A DNA stretch of 64,000 nt, taken from positions 3,571,619 through 3,635,618 of the forward strand of contig NZ_LN831197.1 in NCBI RefSeq assembly GCF_001375535.1, read 5' to 3'. This DNA is from Bacillus niameyensis (GTDB lineage Bacteria > Bacillota > Bacilli > Bacillales > Bacillaceae_C). Under the pieces are notes generated by a model. It was not told the origin of the DNA. It saw only the letters and a program-made list of their open reading frames with translations, and did not search any database. Positions within the stretch are counted from its first letter, which is position 1. Each line of letters starts with the position of its first letter. Below, piece by piece: positions 7,570 through 16,353 of this stretch. The position numbers and the translations under genes were made by a program.

Positions 7570-8355
7570 TTAATTAAAATACGAAGAAAAATTATTATTA
7601 TCATACTCAAAGCTTTTATTTTGTGATCCATCATTTCTAGATTGCTTTTCGGAAATAACCCTCCAATAATTAGATTTTTTGTATGAGTTATAATCAAGGA
7701 TCTCTAGGAAGATACTATCCGCAAATTCACTTTCCACATCGAAAACATATCCTTCCTTTATATACTTACAGAATTCCTTAACAGCAGATTGGGTAAGGCT
7801 CCTATTTTTTATAGCTACATTGTATAAAAATTCTTTGTGTTGATCTGAAATTGGACTATCGTGGATACAGTTAAATAAACGTTCCACTTTGTTGATAGCT
7901 GCATACTCCTGATAAAATGGTTTCATTTTGTTATTTAATTTATATGAAGTAATAGTGGTCAATTCTAATCTCAGTTTGTCTGCTATTTCATTATCGCTAA
8001 CCCCTAATTCATTCAACTGATTTATTAAGAAATTAAATAAATACCAGTCTCGATTACGTTCGACAAAAGCATTATTAAGTGCTCTGATTAATCGATCCCT
8101 CTGTTTGGGATTTTTATATTCATGAACCTGACATTTAACTTTTGTATATGGGGATTTTATTAATGCTGCATAATAATATGGAAACCCACCAATAAGAAAA
8201 TAATCATTTTTTACTTTTTCAACCTTAATAACGCATGTTGTAGTTCCATTTGTTAATGCCGAATAATATTTCTTTATAGTTTCGGAAGAATAAAACCTCA
8301 TAGTATCCACTTTTACATCCTTAATTATTATTTCCTTAAAGGTAATAGATGCCAC
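7570..8355 (-). CDS. orphan ParB-like protein
   Basis: This 261-residue protein looks like a divergent ParB/Srx-fold protein with a helix-turn-helix. The N-terminal third (FYSSETIKKYYSALTNG, VEKVKNDYFLIGGFPYYYAALI) parallels the ParB pattern of 'parameter, strand, IAGxRRYxAA'. The arginine pair of canonical ParB is replaced by FPYYY. Residues about 105-135 (LINQLNELGVSDNEIADKLRL) fit the ParB HTH. The C-terminal half is unrecognised and ends with an Asn-rich tail. No ParA partner is adjacent. True ParB uses CTP; whether this one does cannot be told. A role in DNA binding or in a mobile element is inferred. Confidence 0.55.
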   Translation of the reverse strand: MASITFKEIIIKDVKVDTMRFYSSETIKKYYSALTNGTTTCVIKVEKVKNDYFLIGGFPYYYAALIKSPYTKVKCQVHEYKNPKQRDRLIRALNNAFVERNRDWYLFNFLINQLNELGVSDNEIADKLRLELTTITSYKLNNKMKPFYQEYAAINKVERLFNCIHDSPISDQHKEFLYNVAIKNRSLTQSAVKEFCKYIKEGYVFDVESEFADSIFLEILDYNSYKKSNYWRVISEKQSRNDGSQNKSFEYDNNNFSSYFN

Positions 8356-8489
8356 AGGAATCTGCTCCTCTATGATGTTTTATACGAGCTTATGAGATTC
8401 AGAGAATGTCCTATTCCGACTATTTTCATTCCACGTACATAATGGACAGTGGGATTACAGTAGAACTTTTTAGAAGATTTATTCGGTAA

Positions 8490-8626
8490 ATTATTGGCCG
8501 AAGTCGGGAAATTCCGGAGGGAAGTTGGAAGTATAGCTGTGGGAGTCGCGTGATTAATCAGGAAGTTAAAAGATTACGGATGAAAATTAAAAGATTATGG
8601 GGGAAAGTCGGAAGATTACAAGTCAA
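8490..8626 (+). repeat. about 21-bp unit dispersed array (family A, locus 1)
   Basis: The stretch opens with GGCCGAAGTCGGGAAATTCC, continues with diverged units of about 19-22 bp (AAGTTAAAAGATTA type) and closes with AAAGTCGGAAGATTA. The same opening and closing units, in the same orientation, occur at 16079, 35286 and 44180. It lies between the divergent ParB-like gene and the PTS operon. The rest of 8356-8965 holds only the cre-like site; a 64-codon frame at 8645 has no support. Confidence 0.7.
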
Positions 8627-8921
8627 AGATGAGGTAGGATTTTTATGGAATTTGAAAGGCTCCTAATTTGTTCCTTTATGCTGCTTATTTTAGGGGGGAT
8701 TTGGGATGAGCCTATGCAAGAGAGGGTCTACTTTATTATAGATGTTGAGGGGTGTATAAATAATGTAAATTTTCTGATCATATTTAAATATACATTTATA
8801 TATAATATAGTAGCCCAGCAGTATGAGCACGATGAATGATAAGCAAAATAGGCTGGATGATTCGGCATATGGGAACTTACCCAAATTGGAAAAGGGGTGA
8901 AATGCTTTTTTTTGTAAAAAA

Positions 8922-8935
8922 TGATAGCGCTTTAA
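8922..8935 (+). promoter_or_regulatory. cre-like catabolite repression site before the PTS operon
   Basis: TGATAGCGCTTTAA matches the CcpA consensus TGWNANCGNTNWCA at all but one position and is nearly palindromic. It lies about 45 bases before the IIB start, near the expected promoter, which fits carbon catabolite repression of a sugar operon. Confidence 0.6.
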
Positions 8936-8977
8936 TGGGATGATTTCTTAAAGTAAGAAGAAAGGTTGGGAAGAATA

Positions 8978-9454
8978 ATGGCGATCGTATTTACACGTGT
9001 AGATGGAAGATTGATTCATGGTCAAGTTGCAGTTGCCTGGATTCGGAATGTCGGATCTGAAAAGATTATGGTCATTGATGATGAGGTAGCGAATGATGAG
9101 ATGCAAAGGATGTTATTAGAACTTGCGGTACCTGCTGGAGTTACAGTAGAAATCTATGGTTTAGCGGAAGGTGCTGATTCAATAAAAAATGGAACGGCTA
9201 ATAAACAAAAGACGATGTTAATCGTTAAAGAACCAAGTGCAGTGTTGGAATTAGTTGAAAAGGGTGTTCACTTCGATTCTGTTAATATCGGTGGAATGTA
9301 TTATCAAAAGGGCAAGGAACAAATTGACAAAGCCTTATTTGTAGATGATCGTGATAGGGAAGTATTTAACCAACTTCGAGAAAAAGGAGTAGAGTTGTTT
9401 TACCAAATAGCTCCTATGCACAAAAAGAGGGATCTTTTTTCACTGCTATCATAA
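8978..9454 (+). CDS. PTS mannose/fructose/sorbose-family component IIB
   Basis: The protein (159 residues from ATG 8978) is a mannose-class EIIB. RVDGRLIHGQV at residues 7-17 holds the phosphorylated His14. The remainder (NEKIMVIDDEVANDEMQR-like region, MLIVKEPSAVLELVE, VNIGGMYYQKGKEQ) follows the family throughout. EIIB takes the phosphate from EIIA and passes it to the incoming sugar. ATG 8978 is preferred to the in-frame TTG 8966, which abuts the GAAAGG site. It opens an operon running to 15802 (nanE-like, IIC, IID, IIA and four catabolic enzymes). Confidence 0.93.
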   Translation: MAIVFTRVDGRLIHGQVAVAWIRNVGSEKIMVIDDEVANDEMQRMLLELAVPAGVTVEIYGLAEGADSIKNGTANKQKTMLIVKEPSAVLELVEKGVHFDSVNIGGMYYQKGKEQIDKALFVDDRDREVFNQLREKGVELFYQIAPMHKKRDLFSLLS

Positions 9455-9505
9455 CACGGGCCTGTGTATAACTATTTGAAAATATGAAAAGTAAGGAGTA
9501 CCGAA

Positions 9506-10177
9506 ATGTGGAAAAAAAGGGGAATTATTGTCTCTTGCCAAGCGCAAAAAGGTGACCCACTACATGGACCACAATTTATGGGGCAAATGGCTTTGGCTGC
9601 AAAGCAGGGAGGTGCCGTCGGTATTCGTGCTAATGGAATGGCGGATATTGCTTATATTAAGGAGAATGTGGGCCTTCCGGTTATAGGGATTTTAAAAAAG
9701 CACTACCCGAATTATACACCGTTTATAACACCAACATTAGAGGATGCGCTTTCTGTTGCCTATGCTGGTGCAGATATCATCGCCATGGATTGTACGAAAA
9801 ACGATAGGCCCGATGGACGCAGTTTAAAAGAGACTGTCCAAGCAATACATGCGCAAACGGGATGTAAAATAATGGCGGATATTGCAACGTATGAAGAAGG
9901 TCAATATGCTTTTGAATCCGGAGTAGATTACTTGGGAACGACACTTTATGGCTATACGGAAGAAACAAAGCATTTACAACCACCGGGTTTTACATTAATG
10001 AAGCAATTAGTAGATCGTTTACCATTACCTGTAATTGCTGAAGGCGGAATTTCGTCGCCTGAACATGTAAAACAAGCATTTGATATCGGTGTGAGTTGGG
10101 TGGTTATTGGGGCAGCCATTACTCGACCTCAATATATTACAGAAAAATTTGCCAATGCAGTGGAAGATATTAATTAA
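9506..10177 (+). CDS. nanE: N-acetylmannosamine-6-phosphate 2-epimerase family protein
   Basis: This 223-residue (beta/alpha)8 protein follows NanE along its length: IVSCQAQKGDPLHGP at the start, AVGIRANGMADIAYIK, ILKKHYPNYTPFITPTLEDA, DIIAMDCTKNDRPDG, LGTTLYGYT and the phosphate-binding VIAEGGISSPEHVKQAFDIG and VVIGAAITRP. NanE converts ManNAc-6-phosphate to GlcNAc-6-phosphate. It sits inside the PTS operon between IIB and IIC, which is unusual, and implies that the imported sugar phosphate is an N-acetylmannosamine-type compound or a relative. AGGAG at about 9495 precedes the ATG. The exact substrate here is not proven. Confidence 0.88.
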   Translation: MWKKRGIIVSCQAQKGDPLHGPQFMGQMALAAKQGGAVGIRANGMADIAYIKENVGLPVIGILKKHYPNYTPFITPTLEDALSVAYAGADIIAMDCTKNDRPDGRSLKETVQAIHAQTGCKIMADIATYEEGQYAFESGVDYLGTTLYGYTEETKHLQPPGFTLMKQLVDRLPLPVIAEGGISSPEHVKQAFDIGVSWVVIGAAITRPQYITEKFANAVEDIN

Positions 10178-10307
10178 CCTAGATATATTATCAGAATTAT
10201 TATCTGATAAGTCAGAATACGAAACAGTAATCTATTCATAGAGAAATATTGTTGAAGCTAGGAATAACTTCACCGCAAAATTTAAACAATTTAGGGAGGG
10301 TTAGAGT

Positions 10308-11051
10308 ATGGAACTCTTTTTAACAGCCCTTGTCGTTGCCCTTGTTGCTGGCGTAGTCCAGTGGGATACGTATGGTTGGGGAGGCACTATGATTAGCAGG
10401 CCCCTTGTGATTGGGATGCTAATGGGGATAGCTTTAGGGGATATAAAAACAGGCCTGTTTGTCGGAGGGACAATTGAGTTTATGTATTTAGGGGTTATTG
10501 GGGTCGGGGCAGCCATACCACCCGATGCAACGATGGCCACCTCCATTTCAACATCTCTTGCAATTCTTTCTGGTTTAGCGCCAGAAGCGGCTGCCGCATT
10601 AGCTGTTCCTGTAGCTGTTGCTTCTCAATTATTGCAAATGCTTATATGGACAGGAAATGTTGGCTTGTTACACCGAGCGGATAAATATGCAGAGCTCGGC
10701 AATATTAGAGGAATTGAACGATTACAGTATACTGGATCATTTCTCTTCTTTTTACAGGGCTTTATTCCGGCTTTTTTAGCTATATTACTTGGTGTAAATG
10801 CTGTAAAGGCTGCAATGGAAGTTATTCCAAACTGGGTTATGGACAGTTTAACTTTAGCTGGCGGCATATTACCAGCACTCGGTTTTGCCATGTTGTTTAT
10901 GATGATGAACAGTAAGAAACTCGTTCCGTATTTTATACTTGGGTTTGCTTTAGCGGCTTACTTAAACATGGAAATACTTGGTGTCGGAATCATAGGTGTT
11001 GCGCTTCTTCTGCTTCATGTCAATCGTATGGATAATAAAGCAACTGCTTGA
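10308..11051 (+). CDS. PTS mannose-family component IIC
   Basis: This 247-residue integral membrane protein is a ManY/AgaC-type EIIC. The signature GGTIEFMYLGVIGVGAAIPPDATMATSI is present at about residues 48-75 in parts (EFMYLGVIGVGAAIPPDA). Six or more hydrophobic segments are visible. With IID it forms the membrane channel that brings in the sugar. AGGGAGGG precedes the ATG. The stop overlaps the start region of IID. Confidence 0.93.
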   Translation: MELFLTALVVALVAGVVQWDTYGWGGTMISRPLVIGMLMGIALGDIKTGLFVGGTIEFMYLGVIGVGAAIPPDATMATSISTSLAILSGLAPEAAAALAVPVAVASQLLQMLIWTGNVGLLHRADKYAELGNIRGIERLQYTGSFLFFLQGFIPAFLAILLGVNAVKAAMEVIPNWVMDSLTLAGGILPALGFAMLFMMMNSKKLVPYFILGFALAAYLNMEILGVGIIGVALLLLHVNRMDNKATA

Positions 11052-11068
11052 TAAGGGGGGAAATGATA

Positions 11069-11899
11069 ATGGAAGAACAGCAGACACAGCAAGATATTCC
11101 TGAGATCTCTAAAAAGGATATCCGTAAAGTTTTCTGGCGCTCTTTGTTTATTATGTCTTCGATTAATTATGAGAGATTTCAAGCACAAGGTTTTGCATTT
11201 GCAATGATACCAATTATTAAAAAACTTTATAAAACGAAAGAGGATCGTGCTAATGCCTTAAAGCGTCACCTTGAAATGTTTAATTCCCATCCGTGGATGG
11301 CGAACCCCATTCTCGGTGCAGCTACTGCCATGGAGGAACAAAATGCTAAGGGACATAAGATGGAAAAGGCCATCAACAATATTAAAGTAGGACTTATGGG
11401 ACCTTTAGCTGGTATTGGAGACTCTTTAATTTGGGGAACGATAAGACCCATTCTTGCTAGTATTGGAGCGGCAATGGCTTTACAAGGCAGTATACTCGGT
11501 CCTATTTTGTTTTTAGTTTTATTTAATATTTTGAACTTCGGATTTCGATATGGTTCCATCGTGTACGGTCGTAAAACAGGTATAGGTTTTCTAAAGAAAG
11601 CAAAGGAAAGTAATATTATTCAAAAAATACAAGAAGGTGCATCAGTTCTCGGTTTGCTTGTGTTAGGAGTGCTGGTAGCCAGTTGGGTCAATGTTAGTAC
11701 TCCAGTGGAATACAAGATAGGGGAAGAGGTTCAGTCCTTGCAGGCAGTTCTTGATTCATTTTTCCCCAGTCTATTACCTTTAGTGTCTGTGTTAATCATG
11801 GTCTACTTTATTAAAAAGCGTGTTTCAACCAATAAAATCTTGTTAGGTATTTTCATAGTTGCTTTTTTACTTGGGGGAACAGGGATTCTTGCAGGTTAG
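11069..11899 (+). CDS. PTS mannose-family component IID
   Basis: This is a ManZ/AgaD-type EIID of about 276 residues. It shows the N-terminal DIRKVFWRSLFIMSSINYERFQ region, NSHPWMANPILGA, and GLMGPLAGIGDSLIWGTIRP, and has membrane helices in the C-terminal half. It partners IIC. Start choice: AAGGGGGG (11053-11060) favours ATG 11069 (8-base spacing) over ATG 11063; the frame is open to TTG 11048, which overlaps the IIC stop. Confidence 0.92.
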   Translation: MEEQQTQQDIPEISKKDIRKVFWRSLFIMSSINYERFQAQGFAFAMIPIIKKLYKTKEDRANALKRHLEMFNSHPWMANPILGAATAMEEQNAKGHKMEKAINNIKVGLMGPLAGIGDSLIWGTIRPILASIGAAMALQGSILGPILFLVLFNILNFGFRYGSIVYGRKTGIGFLKKAKESNIIQKIQEGASVLGLLVLGVLVASWVNVSTPVEYKIGEEVQSLQAVLDSFFPSLLPLVSVLIMVYFIKKRVSTNKILLGIFIVAFLLGGTGILAG

Positions 11900-12018
11900 T
11901 TTAGGAAAATTATGCAATCCAATATTACAATCCAGGTTCCAGTTTTTTATACTTCATTAAATCATGTGGACTTTGTTGTAATAGATAGCAAAGAGAGTCT
12001 GGTGAAAGGATAACGGAT

Positions 12019-12405
12019 ATGACTAGTATTGTTATTGCAGGGCACGATCAATTCCCAGAAGGCATGGGCCACACAGGGGAATTCATTAGTGGAGCCGAAT
12101 CGGGTGTGTACATTTGCTCATTAACAGCGGAAGAGGATCCTAAAATGTACACAGAGAAACTTTTGTCAGTAATCAATGGAATTCCAGACAGTGTCAATGT
12201 TATTATACTTTGCGATTTATTAGGGGGAACACCGTTTAAATCAGCGATGTTAGTCAAATCTCAGATAAACAAACATGTACGGATCGTTAGTGGTATTAAT
12301 CTTCCAGGTTTATTAACTGGGATTATGTTGAGGGATTCCATGGAAATAGATGAATTAGTTGAAGAGATCGTAAAAGAAACAAAAAGTGGTGTTAATAAGT
12401 TTTAA
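12019..12405 (+). CDS. PTS mannose-family component IIA
   Basis: This is a separate 128-residue EIIA of the mannose class. IVIAGHDQFPEGMG at residues 4-17 contains the phosphorylated His9. LCDLLGGTPFKSAM and the VSGINLPGLL segment are conserved family motifs. It accepts phosphate from HPr and gives it to IIB. GAAAGGA precedes the ATG. Because it is a stand-alone domain, the system has all four proteins (IIA, IIB, IIC, IID) separately encoded. Downstream, 12406-12660 has no gene that I can see and might hold a second promoter. Confidence 0.92.
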   Translation: MTSIVIAGHDQFPEGMGHTGEFISGAESGVYICSLTAEEDPKMYTEKLLSVINGIPDSVNVIILCDLLGGTPFKSAMLVKSQINKHVRIVSGINLPGLLTGIMLRDSMEIDELVEEIVKETKSGVNKF

Positions 12406-12666
12406 CTAATAAGGGCTAAGGAAGCTTACTGCAGGCGATATATTAGTAGAAAGAAGAGTATTGTAGGAAAAGATATATATCGTTTTGATTAGTAAATTTT
12501 ATCACGTGAATAGTTTAACTACTCTGCCATTATTGTGAATAGTATAGGATGTTTTAAATGAAGATAAGGGTTATGAAAATTTGGCAGAGTTTATTATAGA
12601 AGCATCATTAAACTCCTCGACTTTTAATCTATTAATATCTAAATATTCTATTTAAGGAGCGGCTTG

Positions 12667-13449
12667 ATGAGTAGATTTCAATTAGCGGATAAAGTTATTT
12701 TTATTACCGGAGTAGCCGGCCTATTGGGAAGAGTTTCAGCGAAAATGTTCCTGGAACGAGGGGCTATCGTAGTTGGCAGTGATATCATTCCTATGAGCCA
12801 ATCAAAGGAATTACTGTCCCTGCAGGAGAAATTTAATTCGGATCGTTTCTATTTTATTCAGGCTGATGTTAGTGACGAAGATGAAGTGAAGAATGTCTTT
12901 TCTCAGGTGAAAGAGAAATTTGGACGATTAGATGGTGTGTTTCACAATGCTTTTAAACAAGCCGTTAAGCCGTTCGTGGAATTGACCTTGGATGAATGGG
13001 ATGAGGCGATTAAAGGAACGTTAACTAGCACCTTTTTAGTAAATAAATATGCTGTTTCTATGATGATCCCAACAGGGGGAGGAGCAATTGTCAATACTTC
13101 CTCGGTTCGTGCGCAAGTTCCAACCGCAAGAAACGTGGCCTATGGTTCGGCAAAAGCAGGAATTCATCAACTGACAAAAGTGGTAGCTTTAGAACATGGT
13201 GGGCATGGTATTCGTGCTAACGTCCTCATTCCCGGAAGTTTTATGACAGATGAAGAACGTCACGGGATGGGAGCGGAAAAACTAAATATTTATGAGAGAA
13301 AGTTTGCATTAGGAAGAGCGGGTAAAGCAGAGGAATTGTCAGAAATGGCAGCTTTCCTATTATCAGATGCAGCATCCTATGTAACGGCAAGTTTATTTAA
13401 TGTGGATGGGGGATACAACTTATTCCCAGCAAAAGTGAGCAGGGGTTAG
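12667..13449 (+). CDS. SDR-family NAD(P)-dependent oxidoreductase
   Basis: This 260-residue short-chain dehydrogenase/reductase starts with a Rossmann strand and glycine-rich turn (VIFITGVAGLLGRVSA, near 11-26). It has VDGVFHNAF in place of NNAG, the catalytic Ser in IVNTSSVRAQVP, and YGSAKAG with the catalytic Tyr and Lys at about 160-164. The C-terminus ends with the classical VTASLFNVDGGYN. Start ATG 12667 follows AAGGAGC. Its place between the PTS genes and the deacetylase suggests it oxidises or reduces a sugar or sugar-acid intermediate; the substrate is unknown. Functionally similar SDRs interconvert ketose and alditol acids. Confidence 0.85.
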   Translation: MSRFQLADKVIFITGVAGLLGRVSAKMFLERGAIVVGSDIIPMSQSKELLSLQEKFNSDRFYFIQADVSDEDEVKNVFSQVKEKFGRLDGVFHNAFKQAVKPFVELTLDEWDEAIKGTLTSTFLVNKYAVSMMIPTGGGAIVNTSSVRAQVPTARNVAYGSAKAGIHQLTKVVALEHGGHGIRANVLIPGSFMTDEERHGMGAEKLNIYERKFALGRAGKAEELSEMAAFLLSDAASYVTASLFNVDGGYNLFPAKVSRG

Positions 13450-13494
13450 GAAGGGAGTTTATAAACAAACCTTTCGAAAAAAGGAGAATTCATT

Positions 13495-14619
13495 TTGCGT
13501 GAAATTTTTGTTATTAAAAATGGACAAGTTTTTCATTCGGAAAAGAAGGTATTCATGAATGAACGGATTTATATATATAATGAAAAAATTATTGCGAAAG
13601 ACGAAGTAAAGAATACAGACAACATAATAGAATGGGATGCAAAAGGAAAATATGTTTCCCCGGGTTTTATTGATATACATGTTCATGTATTCGAAAATTA
13701 TGCAAAACTAGGGATTAACGCGGATAAAATAGGCATAGAACAAGGAGTAACTACTGTTGTCGATGCTGGGAGTAGCGGGTGGATCGATTTTAAGAAGTTT
13801 AAAGAAATGATTATTAACAAAAGTACTACAGAGGTACTATCCTTTTTAAATATATCAAGTACGGGGTTGGTTGGTGGAACAAATGAATTGTCCTCACCTG
13901 ATAAATTAATGAAAATGGAGGAATGGCTGAAAATAAAGGCAGATGAACCAGCCATTCTAGGCTTGAAAGCGCGAATGAGTAATTCAGTCGTAGGTAATCA
14001 AGGAATTTCACCACTTATTCATGCGAAAACTCTAGCCCGGGAAACAAACGTCCCAGTAATGGTTCATATAGGCAACCCTCCACCCAAATTGACCGAGATC
14101 TTCCCTTTACTCGAAAAAGGAGATATTGTAACTCACGCTTTTCATGGAAAAAAAGAGGGGATATTGGATGGGGACGGTATATTGCTTCCAGAGGCAAAGG
14201 CTGCTCTTGAAAGGGGTATCATTTTCGACCTTGGTCATGGCACATCAAGTTTTTCATTTGAAACGATTAAAAGATTTAAAAGAAGATATTCTTATCCGTT
14301 TACAATTAGTACTGATATTTATGACAGGAATTTTACACATCCTGTCAGAAGTTTAATGACAACAATTAATAAATTGTTAGCAATTGGTTATGAACTGAAA
14401 GATCTATTACAAGCCGTTACAATTTTACCTGCTCAATGTTTATCTTTAGTTGGGTATGGAGTGTTAAATCCGGGGAATAAAGCGGATATTACAGTATTTG
14501 ATGTTGCTAATGTTGAAGAAGAGTTAGTAGATTCTATAGGAAATAAGATAATATCGTGCAGGAATTTAATACCGTACGCAACATGGAAAAATGGGAAGAT
14601 TGTTTATGAAAAGAGTTAA
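13495..14619 (+). CDS. amidohydrolase/deacetylase-family metallohydrolase
   Basis: This is a 374-residue amidohydrolase-superfamily enzyme. GFIDIHVHVFEN holds the HxH metal ligands (about residues 60-68), LGLKARMS the likely carboxylated lysine, VMVHIGNPP and VTHAFHGKK further histidines, and TISTDIYDRN the catalytic aspartate. It most resembles the amidohydrolase linked to DgaE-type lyases and KDPG aldolase in enterococci. Members of that group are annotated loosely as adenine deaminase or dihydroorotase, so the real reaction is uncertain. Here an N-deacetylation of an amino-sugar derivative is the natural inference. The TTG start follows AAGGAG at 13481-13486 with an 8-base gap. Confidence 0.85.
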   Translation: MREIFVIKNGQVFHSEKKVFMNERIYIYNEKIIAKDEVKNTDNIIEWDAKGKYVSPGFIDIHVHVFENYAKLGINADKIGIEQGVTTVVDAGSSGWIDFKKFKEMIINKSTTEVLSFLNISSTGLVGGTNELSSPDKLMKMEEWLKIKADEPAILGLKARMSNSVVGNQGISPLIHAKTLARETNVPVMVHIGNPPPKLTEIFPLLEKGDIVTHAFHGKKEGILDGDGILLPEAKAALERGIIFDLGHGTSSFSFETIKRFKRRYSYPFTISTDIYDRNFTHPVRSLMTTINKLLAIGYELKDLLQAVTILPAQCLSLVGYGVLNPGNKADITVFDVANVEEELVDSIGNKIISCRNLIPYATWKNGKIVYEKS

Positions 14620-14698
14620 ATCATTGTCAAGTACGAATGGTATATATATAAATTTTAGTATTCTTGGAGCTTCATATTTTTAGGAAGGAATGGATTAA

Positions 14699-15802
14699 AT
14701 GGAGTCTATGTATACTAGTTTGGGGATTAAAACAGTAATAAATGCAAGTGGTAAAATGACGGCTTTGGGATCATCCATATTAAGTGAGAAGGTTGCGGAT
14801 GTTTTTAGGGAGTCATCACAATACTATGTTGATATTGAGAAACTTATAGAAGCCGCTGGAAAGGTAATTGCTAAACATACCGGAGCTGAAGATGGATGTC
14901 CTGTAAATAGTGCCGCATCTGGAATCGCTATTTCAGTCGCTGCACTAGTAGCTGGGAAAGATCAAGTAGAGATTGAAAAACTCCCAAATACTGATAATAG
15001 TAAAAATGAGTTTATTCTACAAAAAGGGCATGATGTTAACTTTGGAGCAAATTTAACACAAATGGTTCGCCTTGGTGGAGGGGTTCCGAAATTAGTAGGC
15101 TCGGTTAATAAAGTGGATCCTTCACATATTTCGGGTAGTATCAATGAAAAAACGGCAGGTATCATTTATGTAATCTCACACCATGCTGTACAAAAAGGAA
15201 TGGTATCGTTAAAAGAAGTCATTAATATCGCAAAAGATAATAATATTCCTTTGATTATCGATGCTGCAGCCGAACAGGATTTAAAAGGATATATTCAAAA
15301 AGGTGCAGATGCTGTAATCTATAGTGGTTCCAAAGCTGTAAATGGTCCAACGTCAGGCTATATATGTGGGAAAAAGTCTATCATGGAAGCTTGTCGAAGA
15401 CAGTATAACGGTATTGGCCGTGCGATGAAAGTTAGTAAGGAAAGTATTATGGGATTGCTTGCAAGCTTAGAACAATATACAGACTCATTCTCCCAACCCC
15501 AACAACAGAAACAAGAGATGGTTGAATTATGCGATAAACTAAACCAACTAAACGGTTTATCGTGTGAGCTCAAACGGGACGAAGCTGGAAGGGATATTTA
15601 TCGTGCTGCTATCAAAGTAGAGGATAGCTGTCGTTATACGGCTATTGAACTTTTGGAAAGGTTGCAAAATGGAAATCCTTCTATATATTTACGGAGCCAC
15701 AACGCAAATATTGGCACACTTCTAGTTGATCCTAGACCTTTAAAACCAGGTGAAACAGATATCATAGTAAAACGATTCAATGAACTGTTGGGTGAATTTT
15801 AA
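14699..15802 (+). CDS. DgaE-like PLP-dependent ammonia lyase (SelA-type fold)
   Basis: This 367-residue protein belongs to the SelA/DgaE group of fold-type I PLP enzymes. INASGKMTALGSS near residue 14, CPVNSAASGIAISVAALVAG, IDAAAEQDLKGYI and the PLP-lysine segment YSGSKAVNGPTSG (about 206-218) are visible. DgaE of Salmonella splits ammonia from D-glucosaminate-6-phosphate to yield KDGP, next to a mannose-family PTS. Here the same enzyme type closes a mannose-family PTS operon, but no DgaF-like aldolase follows. It is probably the deaminating step for the imported sugar acid. AAGGA precedes the ATG by 8 bases. Confidence 0.85.
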   Translation: MESMYTSLGIKTVINASGKMTALGSSILSEKVADVFRESSQYYVDIEKLIEAAGKVIAKHTGAEDGCPVNSAASGIAISVAALVAGKDQVEIEKLPNTDNSKNEFILQKGHDVNFGANLTQMVRLGGGVPKLVGSVNKVDPSHISGSINEKTAGIIYVISHHAVQKGMVSLKEVINIAKDNNIPLIIDAAAEQDLKGYIQKGADAVIYSGSKAVNGPTSGYICGKKSIMEACRRQYNGIGRAMKVSKESIMGLLASLEQYTDSFSQPQQQKQEMVELCDKLNQLNGLSCELKRDEAGRDIYRAAIKVEDSCRYTAIELLERLQNGNPSIYLRSHNANIGTLLVDPRPLKPGETDIIVKRFNELLGEF

Positions 15803-15940
15803 AGGAGTTTGCTAGGGCGTTTCTGCGGGAAATTAACTTCCTAAAAAAGTGGAAATGAAGTTTCCTTATACTTGTTTTTAGATGAGGAGAAAATCATCAT
15901 GGCTGTGCGAATGATAAAGCATTACAGACATAAACGTTGG

Positions 15941-15974
15941 AGAGAGAAGTGTTAGTAGCACATCTCTCTTTTAT
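15941..15974 (+). terminator. terminator of the PTS/amino-sugar operon
   Basis: AGAGAGAAGTG pairs with CACATCTCTCT (one mismatch) across TTAGTAG and runs into TTTATT. It lies about 140 bases after the DgaE-like gene. Confidence 0.7.
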
Positions 15975-16078
15975 TATGCCATCTTACCAGCTGTCCGAAA
16001 CCGATTCAGGACAGCGGAAATGATTTTTGAAGCGGGTTTTATAGATGGCTTATTCCACATAGCATTCATTCGAAAAAT

Positions 16079-16215
16079 TATCGGCCGAAGTCGCGAAATT
16101 CCAGCTGGAAGTCGAAAGATTAACGAAAGAAGTCGCATGATTATCTTGGAAGTTAAAAGATTATCAATGCAACTCGAAAGATTACCTTCGAAAGTCGGAA
16201 GATTCCCATTAAACT
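16079..16215 (+). repeat. about 21-bp unit dispersed array (family A, locus 2)
   Basis: Six consecutive units of 20-21 bp start with GAAGTCG or a close variant (GAAGTCGCGAAATTCC first, AAAGTCGGAAGATTCC last). It has the same orientation and the same order of end units as the arrays at 8490, 35286 and 44180. It lies between the PTS operon terminator and the MocR gene. A 74-codon open frame across it arises from the multiple-of-three period and has no start signal. Confidence 0.75.
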
Positions 16216-16353
16216 CAAGAACAGTGGCTCTCCATCTCAGCTAATTTGATCTATCGCAATTGAGTTGAAGGCCCAAGCATTATATTGAATGCTCCAAAGT
16301 ATTTGTTTTAAAAGCATTACAATCATATAATTGTGTGAAAAAGGATGCGTATC

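Noticed and set aside
8645-8839. Small membrane protein gene
   Set aside because: There is no good ribosome-binding site, the opposite strand is equally open and no family is recognisable; the AT-rich sequence explains the hydrophobic codons.
16020-16244. Protein-coding gene across the family A array
   Set aside because: The frame is a by-product of units of about 21 bp and lacks a ribosome-binding site; the other family A loci do not keep it open.
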